A stretch of 17,348 nt of DNA from Natronohydrobacter sp. (lineage in GTDB: Bacteria > Pseudomonadota > Alphaproteobacteria > Rhodobacterales > Rhodobacteraceae). Of the stretch, positions 6,005 through 11,983 are shown piece after piece. Location: assembly GCA_007123015.1 (NCBI GenBank), contig SKSL01000251.1, forward strand, positions 1-17,348, written 5' to 3'. The position numbers and the translations under genes were made by a program. The notes beneath the pieces are model-generated. The model made no database searches and was not told the origin of the DNA. It saw only the letters and a list, made by a program, of their open reading frames with translations. The stretch's first letter is position 1, and every line of letters starts with the position of its first letter.

Positions 6005-6688
6005 TCACGCAGCATGACGCGCACGGATTTCATCCCAGGCCTGGTTCAGATCACGCAAGCGATGTGCAGCGATCTGAACGGCCTCGGGCGGGACCCCACG
6101 CGCTGACAGCCGGTCAGGATGGGTTTCCCGTACTGCTGCGCGATAGGCTTTCTGAACTTGCGCCAGTGGCGCATCAGGCGACACTTCGAGCACATCATAG
6201 GGGTCCGGCGTGACATCCTTGACAAAGCGCGCGCGCAGACAGCGGAAGCAGCGTTCGGTCAGGCCAAAAATCCGCGCGACCTCTTCCAGAAAGGCTTCCT
6301 CCTGCGGATGAAAATAATCATCCGCCATCGCGATCTCAAACAAGCCTTCCATCAGATCGACCAGCACAGGATCACGTGGTGGAAACATCTTCGCGATCTT
6401 GCGGGCGTAAAGATCGAAGCCCGCCACGTCCTGCCGGGCCAGATTGAAGACGCGCGCGGCATTGGCCTCATCCCCCGGCGGGATGGTAAAGACCCGCCGG
6501 AAAGCGGCCACCTCGCCCCGCTTCACTTGCCCGTCCGCTTTGGCAAGCTTTGCACTGAGGGCGATGACTGCGATGGTGAAGGCGACACTGCGTTCGGGCG
6601 GCGTGCGCAACCGGTCGAAGACCGCACTGAGCGGCTCGCCCTGAGACAGCGCCTTGAGCGCGTCGGCTATGCGGGTCCAGATCGACAT
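6005..6688 (-). CDS. TerB-domain J-domain co-chaperone (DjlA-like, soluble)
   Basis: This 227-residue protein has the two-domain layout of DjlA-type co-chaperones. A helical TerB-like domain (about residues 36-150) contains FTIAVIALSAKLAKADGQV and IAMADDYFHPQEEAFLEEVA. The C-terminal J domain (about 162-227) contains PYDVLEVSPDAPLAQVQKAY and the HPD tripeptide (190-192) needed to stimulate DnaK ATPase. E. coli DjlA has an N-terminal membrane anchor; none is visible here, so it should be cytosolic. The client is unknown. ATG 6688 was chosen because the family-like sequence MSIWTRIADAL begins there with AGGG about 8 nt upstream; the frame extends to 6835 through the aroG terminator region, which is not credible coding sequence. 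It sits between aroG (upstream, separated by two hairpins) and the small periplasmic gene (downstream). Confidence 0.85.
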   Translation of the reverse strand: MSIWTRIADALKALSQGEPLSAVFDRLRTPPERSVAFTIAVIALSAKLAKADGQVKRGEVAAFRRVFTIPPGDEANAARVFNLARQDVAGFDLYARKIAKMFPPRDPVLVDLMEGLFEIAMADDYFHPQEEAFLEEVARIFGLTERCFRCLRARFVKDVTPDPYDVLEVSPDAPLAQVQKAYRAAVRETHPDRLSARGVPPEAVQIAAHRLRDLNQAWDEIRARHAA

Positions 6689-6787
6689 GGGCGTGACCCT
6701 AGCAGGAGACGGGGCGAAATGCAGCAGGACAAATTTGCCCCATGATGCGGATCTGCGGCGGGGATTGCGCTGACACAAAAGGGAAGC

Positions 6788-6809
6788 TTGGAGGGCTGCC
6801 GCCCTCCAA
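6788..6809 (-). terminator. Hairpin 2 downstream of aroG
   Basis: TTGGAGGGC and GCCCTCCAA form a perfect 9-bp stem with a 4-nt loop. On the minus strand the stem is followed after a few bases by CCCTTTT, a weak tract. It follows hairpin 1 (6819-6846) and probably finishes termination of aroG before the J-domain gene. Confidence 0.55.
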
Positions 6810-6818
6810 ACCACCCGC

Positions 6819-6846
6819 CTCAAGGGGGTATACATACCCCCTTGAG
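6819..6846 (-). terminator. Hairpin 1 downstream of aroG
   Basis: CTCAAGGGGGTAT and ATACCCCCTTGAG are perfect 13-bp inverted repeats separated by two bases, the strongest palindrome in the window. It begins directly after the 3'-end element copy at 6850-6878. No T-run follows on the minus strand. As DNA it could also be a cruciform or a protein-binding site. Confidence 0.6.
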
Positions 6847-6849
6847 AAA

Positions 6850-6878
6850 CCCCCGTGGATATTTACCACAAGGATGAA
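6850..6878 (-). repeat. Conserved 3'-end element, copy 2 (after aroG)
   Basis: On the minus strand TTCATCCTTG starts 2 nt after the aroG stop codon, followed by TGGTA, AATATCC and GGGGG, then the 13-bp hairpin whose stem contains a second GGGGG. This copy has one base more between the two conserved blocks than the other two. Confidence 0.75.
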
Positions 6879-6880
6879 GA

Positions 6881-8251
6881 TCAGATCGCTGCGGCCAGTT
6901 TTGCACGGCGGCCCACCAGTTCTTCGGCAACAAGGAAGGCAAGTTCCAGCGACTGGCTGGCATTCAGCCGCGGATCGCAAGCCGTGTGATAGCGCTGCGA
7001 GAGATCCTCGTCGGTCACAGCCCGCAGGCCACCTGTGCATTCGGTCACATCGGCGCCCGTCATCTCGAAATGCACACCGCCGGGAATGGTTCCTTCTGAA
7101 TTGTGCACGGCGAAGAATTCGCGCACTTCGCGCAGCACCGACTCGAACGGTCGCGTCTTGTAGCCCGAGGAGGACTTGATCGTGTTGCCGTGCATCGGAT
7201 CGCAGGTCCAGAGCACATTCGCGCCTTCTTCGCGCACGGCCCGGATCAGGCGCGGCAGATGATCACCCACGCTGCCTGCGCCAAAGCGCGCGATCAATGT
7301 CAGGCGGCCCGATTCGTTTTCGGGATTGAGCGTCTCGATCAGACGCTTGAGATCATCCGCCGTGATCGAAGGGCCGCATTTCAGCCCGATCGGGTTCTGC
7401 ACACCGCGGCAGAATTCCACATGCGCCCCGTCCGGCTGGCGTGTCCGGTCCCCGATCCAGAGGAAATGCCCCGACCCCGCCACAGGCAGCCCGGATGTCG
7501 AATCGATCCGCGCAAGCGCTTCCTCATATTCCAGCAGCAGCGCCTCGTGGCTGGTGTAGAAATCGACCGAGGCCAGATCCTTGCTGGTCTCCGAGGTGAT
7601 TCCGGCGGCTGTGAGGAAATCCAGCGTGTCCGAGATCCGGTCCGTCATCTCGCGGTAACGCTCGGCCTTGTCGCCTTCAGCAAAGCCCAGGGTCCAGGAA
7701 TGGACGCGGTGCATGTCAGCATAACCGCCTTTCGAGAAGGCGCGCAGCAGGTTCAGGCTGGCAGCCGCTTGCGTATAAGCCTGCAGCATGCGGTTCGGGT
7801 CAGGAATACGCGCTTCCGGAACAAAATCGAAGCCGTTGATGATGTCGCCCCGGTAGCTTGGCAATTCCTGATCGCCGACCCGTTCCGTCGCAGCGGAGCG
7901 CGGTTTGGCAAATTGCCCGGCCATGCGGCCCACTTTCACCACTGGCACTTTCGCGCCATAGGTCAACACGATCGCCATTTGCAGCAGCACCTTGAACGTG
8001 TCGCGGATGCTGTCAGCCGTGAATTCCGAAAAGCTCTCGGCGCAATCGCCGCCCTGCAGCAGGAACGCCTCGCCCTTGGCTGCTGCGCCCAGCTTGCGCT
8101 TGAGCGCGCGGACTTCGCCCGCGAAGACCAGCGGCGGATATTTGCCAAGCTGCGCTTCTATGGACCCCAGCGCGTTCTGATCCGGATACTCCGGCATCTG
8201 AATCCGCGGGCGGGTGCGCCAGGTCGATTTCGTCCAGCCATGCGTGGTCAT
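6881..8251 (-). CDS. aroG: 3-deoxy-7-phosphoheptulonate synthase, class II (plant type)
   Basis: This 456-residue cytosolic enzyme condenses phosphoenolpyruvate with erythrose 4-phosphate to give DAHP, the entry step of the shikimate pathway to Phe, Tyr and Trp. It is the class II form, unrelated in length to E. coli AroF/G/H. Visible signatures are FLLQGGDCAESF with metal-binding Cys70, VVKVGRMAGQFAKPRS (106-119), SGHFLWIGDRTRQPDGAHVE, the GLKCGPS block, WTCDPMHGNT, and GGVHFEMTGADVTEC carrying further metal and substrate ligands. Length is typical. ATG 8251 has GGGAGG 5-6 nt upstream and a near-consensus promoter (8308-8336). The gene is divergent from a GlxA-type regulator and ends in a 3'-end element plus two hairpins, so it is probably transcribed alone. 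Feedback sites cannot be read from the sequence. Symbol follows common usage for the class II enzyme. Confidence 0.97.
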   Translation of the reverse strand: MTTHGWTKSTWRTRPRIQMPEYPDQNALGSIEAQLGKYPPLVFAGEVRALKRKLGAAAKGEAFLLQGGDCAESFSEFTADSIRDTFKVLLQMAIVLTYGAKVPVVKVGRMAGQFAKPRSAATERVGDQELPSYRGDIINGFDFVPEARIPDPNRMLQAYTQAAASLNLLRAFSKGGYADMHRVHSWTLGFAEGDKAERYREMTDRISDTLDFLTAAGITSETSKDLASVDFYTSHEALLLEYEEALARIDSTSGLPVAGSGHFLWIGDRTRQPDGAHVEFCRGVQNPIGLKCGPSITADDLKRLIETLNPENESGRLTLIARFGAGSVGDHLPRLIRAVREEGANVLWTCDPMHGNTIKSSSGYKTRPFESVLREVREFFAVHNSEGTIPGGVHFEMTGADVTECTGGLRAVTDEDLSQRYHTACDPRLNASQSLELAFLVAEELVGRRAKLAAAI

Positions 8252-8307
8252 CAGTGCCTCCCAGATCCATCAGAGCAAGTGTTAGCGGTCGCAGTGCCAA
8301 CGCGCGT

Positions 8308-8336
8308 TCTATACAAAAGCCATGCAGCGCTTGCAA
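8308..8336 (-). promoter_or_regulatory. Promoter of aroG
   Basis: On the minus strand TTGCAA (8331-8336) and TATAGA (8308-8313) are separated by exactly 17 bp, the best sigma70-type promoter in the window. Transcription should start near 8301, giving a leader of about 50 nt. No attenuator-like leader peptide rich in aromatic codons is visible. Confidence 0.6.
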
Positions 8337-8406
8337 ACAGGATTGCCCTTGCGCAGCAATCTGAAACTTGCTTCTGTCGGCGGACAATCACGTTGGACAC
8401 TGCGCC

Positions 8407-9417
8407 ATGAGCCAATCCACCCCTCTTCCCCCGAAACGCGCGAACTCGACAGCAGAGCACCAGATTGTTTTCCTGCTGCTGGAGCGATTCACGCTCATGG
8501 CTTTCGCCGCCTGTGTCGAGCCTTTGCGGCTGGCCAATCGCGTTTCTGGCAAACCGCTCTATTCTTGGCGGCTCATCAGCGAAACCGGCGGGTCTGTCAC
8601 CTGTTCAAACGGCACTGAAATCACAGTGAAAGCGGGCCTCGAGGAGATCCCGAAAGAGGCGATGATCGTGGTCTGTGGCGGGGTGGATGTGCAACGTGCG
8701 ACCAGCCCCGCGATTCTGGCCTGGCTGCGCAAGCGCGCGCGCTATGGCAACGTGATCGCGGGCATCTGCACGGGGGCCTGGACACTGGCCAAGGCCGGAT
8801 TGCTCGACGGGCACCGCGCGACGATCCATTGGGAAAACCGCGATGCGCTGATCGAGGATTTCCCCGAGATCGACCTGACGCAATCGGTTTTCGTGATCCA
8901 TGGGAAGCGGATCACCTCGGCGGGCGGAACCGCACCACTGGACATGATGCTGACCCTGATCACGACAACAGAAGGGGCGGATCTGGCCCATTCCATCGCC
9001 GATCAGATGATCTATTCCTCGATCCGCACCATCCGCGACACACAGCGCCTGTCGATCCCGGCGCGCATCGGGGTGCGGCATCCGAAACTGGCGCGGGTCA
9101 TCGCATTCATGGAAAACCATATCGAGGACCCGGTCAGCCCGTCCGATCTCGCAACTGAGGTCGATATGTCCACCCGCCAGCTTGAAAGGCTGTTCCGCCG
9201 CTATCTGAATCGCAGCCCGAAGCGCTACTACATGGAATTGCGGCTGGAACGCGCGCGCAATCTGCTGATGCAGACCGATATGAGCGTGATCAGCGTGGCA
9301 CTGGCCACGGGCTTCACCTCGCCCTCGCATTTCTCGAAATGCTACCGCGCGCAATATGACACCACGCCCTACCGTGAACGCGGCGCGCATGGCAACCCCG
9401 AGGAAGAGCTGACTTAG
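8407..9417 (+). CDS. GlxA family transcriptional regulator (DJ-1/PfpI + AraC HTH)
   Basis: This 336-residue regulator has an N-terminal DJ-1/PfpI-like (class I glutamine amidotransferase-like) sensor domain, about residues 18-190, and a C-terminal AraC/XylS DNA-binding domain, about 225-320. In the sensor, the nucleophile-elbow position is AGICTGAWTLAKAGLLDG, and ITSAGGTAPLDMML follows. In the HTH, SPSDLATEVDMSTRQLERLF forms the first helix-turn-helix and MSVISVALATGFTSPSHFSK the second. Relatives include Pseudomonas ArgR, GbdR and CdhR, which respond to amino acids or quaternary amines, so the ligand is probably a small nitrogenous metabolite, but this is inference. ATG 8407 has only a weak RBS; a TTG at 8368 is the alternative. 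It is divergent from aroG across 155 bp and converges with the MFS gene, sharing 4 bp at the stops. Confidence 0.92.
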   Translation: MSQSTPLPPKRANSTAEHQIVFLLLERFTLMAFAACVEPLRLANRVSGKPLYSWRLISETGGSVTCSNGTEITVKAGLEEIPKEAMIVVCGGVDVQRATSPAILAWLRKRARYGNVIAGICTGAWTLAKAGLLDGHRATIHWENRDALIEDFPEIDLTQSVFVIHGKRITSAGGTAPLDMMLTLITTTEGADLAHSIADQMIYSSIRTIRDTQRLSIPARIGVRHPKLARVIAFMENHIEDPVSPSDLATEVDMSTRQLERLFRRYLNRSPKRYYMELRLERARNLLMQTDMSVISVALATGFTSPSHFSKCYRAQYDTTPYRERGAHGNPEEELT

Positions 9418-10559
9418 ACGCGCGCCACCCGCCCGGCCGACAACACAATCACCAGCATCAGCCCTGACAGCCCCAGAAATGCTGCACTCAGGTTGCTCAG
9501 ATGCGCGGCAAAGCCGATCAGCGCTGGTCCCAGCAAGATACCTGCATAGCCTGTTGTGGTGACCGCAGCGATGGCCAGCGCCGGGGGCATGACCTGCTGC
9601 CGCCCCGCTGCACTGAACAGGACCGGCACCAGATTGGCGGCCCCCGCCCCGACAAGCAGAAACCCGGCCATGGACAGAAACAGCCCCGGTGCCAAGACCG
9701 TCAGAACCAGCCCGGCCAGCACCAGCAGACTGCCCCAGAGCAGAACGCGAAGAGCCCCTGCCAGCGCCACCAGCCTGTCCCCCAGCAAGCGCCCCACAGC
9801 CATGGCAATCGAGAACAGCAAGAAACCAAGCCCGGCCTGTGCCTTGGGCAAGAGATCGCGCTCCAGCATCAACAGAGCGCCCCAATCGAGAATCGCGCCT
9901 TCGATCAGGAAGACGATCGCAGTCAGGGCGGCAATCAGCAGGACAATCCCGCGCGGCAGAACGAATGGCGGCGGCTGCAGGCCTGCACGGGCGCGCAGGA
10001 AGCGCGGGGCGGCGAAGGTTAGGGCGCCTGCGGTAAGGGCGGCTCCGGCAAGGGCGGACGGAAAAGGGCCAAGCCCAAACGACAGCAGCGCCGTCATGGC
10101 CCCCGCCCCTGCGATGCCGCCAACGCTCCACATGGCGTGAAAGCCCGACATCATCGGGCGGTCCGCGTTGCGCTCGACTTCCGCACCATGCACATTCATC
10201 GCCACATCAATCGTGCCCAAGGCTGCGCCGAACAGGAACAAAGCCGCCCCCAGCGCAATGACCGTGTTGACCAGCATCAGCACAGGCAGCAGCACCACCA
10301 GCCCGCCCCCGCCCAGCAAGATCATGCCGCGCGCGCCTTTCTGCGCGCTGATATAACCAGTGACAGGCATGGCGATCACTGATCCGATCCCCAGACACAG
10401 CAGCAAGAGCCCAAGTTCTGCATCACTCGCGCCAAGTCGCGCCTTGGCATAGGGGATCAACGGGGCCCATGCGGCCATGCAGAACCCGGCCGCGAAAAAC
10501 GCAAGCCGCGTGGCGCTGGCCGCGCCTTGCGACGGCTGATCAAATGCCGATGCGGACAT
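9414..10559 (-). CDS. MFS transporter, YbjJ-like
   Basis: This 381-residue inner-membrane protein has about twelve hydrophobic segments and belongs to the major facilitator superfamily. The N-terminal half shows RLAFFAAGFCMAAWAPLIPY, then LGIGSVIAMPVTGYISAQKG (the loop 2-3 region of MFS proteins), then GTIDVAMNVHGAEVER, and later GGIAGAGAMTALLSFGLGPF. This pattern, with DVAMNVHG, resembles the YbjJ/fucose-permease-like MFS group whose substrates are mostly unknown; import or export of a small metabolite cannot be decided. ATG 10559 has GGGA about 12 nt upstream, not a strong RBS. The gene follows surA on the same strand after 49 bp, with only a weak 5-bp hairpin (GCAGC/GCTGC) between, so read-through from the lpt-surA operon is possible. 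Its stop overlaps the stop of the GlxA-type gene. Confidence 0.86.
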   Translation of the reverse strand: MSASAFDQPSQGAASATRLAFFAAGFCMAAWAPLIPYAKARLGASDAELGLLLLCLGIGSVIAMPVTGYISAQKGARGMILLGGGGLVVLLPVLMLVNTVIALGAALFLFGAALGTIDVAMNVHGAEVERNADRPMMSGFHAMWSVGGIAGAGAMTALLSFGLGPFPSALAGAALTAGALTFAAPRFLRARAGLQPPPFVLPRGIVLLIAALTAIVFLIEGAILDWGALLMLERDLLPKAQAGLGFLLFSIAMAVGRLLGDRLVALAGALRVLLWGSLLVLAGLVLTVLAPGLFLSMAGFLLVGAGAANLVPVLFSAAGRQQVMPPALAIAAVTTTGYAGILLGPALIGFAAHLSNLSAAFLGLSGLMLVIVLSAGRVARV

Positions 10560-10608
10560 CGTCCCATTCCCAAACGCAGCAAGGCTGCCGTCGCGCCATG
10601 ATCAAGAA

Positions 10609-11844
10609 TCAATAATCAGTGATATCCGCATCGGCGATGAGTTCCTGAAGCCGAACATCCGCCAGCGCGCCCACGCGCCGGTCGAAGACCATATCCTGCA
10701 ACTGATTGTCCGAGGGCTGCTCGTCGAATTCCAGCTCGCGCGCGCAAAGCATCAGCACAACCAGATTGCCGCCCTCGACTGTATTGGCGGAAATTTCACC
10801 ACGATTGAGCCGCGCCAGTTCCACTGCGTCGGATTGCGGGATCTCGTGCATCAGGGCCTCGCGCTCGACCAGCGCAGGCTCTGGCAGCCCCCGTGCGAAG
10901 GGACCGAGGCTTGCACAATTGGTCACGCGCTGACGCATCTCGGCGACGCGGGCAAGGTTCGCGTCACTGCGCCCGCCCGGCAGAAGCAGGCGCTGATAGG
11001 TCAGTTTCACGCGGTCCGGAGGGATCTCGCGCCGGCTCTCGCTGGCGCGGAACTGGAAATAGGCAATCGCACCGCCCATCTCGATCGGGCCCACAATCTG
11101 GCCGGGACGGGCTGTCGGGGCTTGCGCGCTCAGGGGGCCGGGCAGGTTCTCGACAGGTATCCAATCGGCGACACGGCCTCCTTGCTCTCGCGTTCCGGCC
11201 AAAGAAAATTCGCGTGCCAGCTCTGAGAATTCCTCGACACTGCGGGCGGCTTCGATCAATTCCATGATCTGCCTGACCACATCGGCAAATTCCGGGTCAG
11301 TCGGCAGGAAGATCTCGGATAACAGCACGCGCTGGCGCCCCAGAATCGCGGCTGTGTCGCGCGCGCGCTGCACATCAGCACCCGTGACCGAAACCAGCGG
11401 CGGCAGCGAGGCACCGACGGCCTTGCGCCATAGCAGGCCCGATTCGACAAAATTCGCAATCGTGTCACGCTCGACACCCATCTCGCCCATCGCCGCAATG
11501 AACTCATCTGCGCTCATCTCGACGCGCGCTGCGAATTCGGCAATCCCCTCGTTGATTTCATCACTGTCGACGCGCAGATTCCGACGCCGTGCAAAATCGC
11601 GCTGAACAGCCTCCTCGGTCAGGCGCCGCAACACGTCTTCGCGCATATCCGCACCGCCGGTATTCAACGCTTCCATGAAGCGCGCGCGCTGCTCGATATC
11701 ATAATTGGTGATCACACGGTCATTGACCTTGCGCGCGGCCGAAAACAGCGATTGCGCCTGAAGCTGCGGCACATGGGTCACCCCAACACTGAGCGCCAGG
11801 GCCATGACCACTGCGATCCGCCGAAAACCTGCCATCTGGATCAT
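10609..11844 (-). CDS. surA: Periplasmic chaperone/peptidyl-prolyl isomerase SurA
   Basis: This 411-residue protein is exported by a signal peptide (hydrophobic core AVVMALALSVGV, cleavage likely after PQLQA). Its N-terminal chaperone region starts with the SurA pattern ARKVNDRVITNYDIEQRARF, followed by VLRRLTEEAVQRDFARR. A single parvulin-type PpiC domain follows around residues 170-275 (QRVLLSEIFLP, FSELAREFS, GGRVADWIP, GQIVGPIEM, YFQFRA). E. coli SurA has two such domains. A remnant second region (PPDRVKLTYQRLLLPGG) lies behind it. SurA escorts outer-membrane beta-barrels, including LptD, to the BAM complex. ATG 11844 has AGGGG 5 nt upstream; GTG 11850 is the upstream alternative. It lies 139 bp downstream of lptD on the same strand. 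The usual partner pdxA is absent downstream. Confidence 0.92.
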   Translation of the reverse strand: MIQMAGFRRIAVVMALALSVGVTHVPQLQAQSLFSAARKVNDRVITNYDIEQRARFMEALNTGGADMREDVLRRLTEEAVQRDFARRRNLRVDSDEINEGIAEFAARVEMSADEFIAAMGEMGVERDTIANFVESGLLWRKAVGASLPPLVSVTGADVQRARDTAAILGRQRVLLSEIFLPTDPEFADVVRQIMELIEAARSVEEFSELAREFSLAGTREQGGRVADWIPVENLPGPLSAQAPTARPGQIVGPIEMGGAIAYFQFRASESRREIPPDRVKLTYQRLLLPGGRSDANLARVAEMRQRVTNCASLGPFARGLPEPALVEREALMHEIPQSDAVELARLNRGEISANTVEGGNLVVLMLCARELEFDEQPSDNQLQDMVFDRRVGALADVRLQELIADADITDY

Positions 11845-11881
11845 CCGCACCCCTGCTCTCTGCTGTCTTGTCCTGACGTGA

Positions 11882-11940
11882 CCGGATACCGGGATCCGGG
11901 CCTGTCCGGGAAGTATACGCTTTGCCCTGCCTTGTCACCA
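11882..11940 (-). promoter_or_regulatory. lptD-surA intergenic signals: possible -10 box and small hairpin
   Basis: On the minus strand TATACT (11912-11917) is a good -10, with a poor -35 TGGTGA (11935-11940) 17 bp upstream. Just downstream, CCGGAT and ATCCGG (11882-11899) can form a 6-bp hairpin in the surA leader. surA may thus have an internal promoter within the lpt operon. The surrounding 139-bp gap has no ORF with a good RBS. Confidence 0.28.
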
Positions 11941-11983
11941 GAGCCGCGCACCAACCCGCACGATGCTGCGCAAAATCACGCTC

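Noticed and set aside
7103..8410. A 435-codon plus-strand open frame opposite aroG
   Set aside because: Antisense shadow of the DAHP synthase gene, with no start signal.
8605..10131. A 508-codon minus-strand open frame spanning the GlxA-type and MFS genes
   Set aside because: It lies antisense to one real gene and in another frame of the other; sequence is low-complexity and unlike any family.
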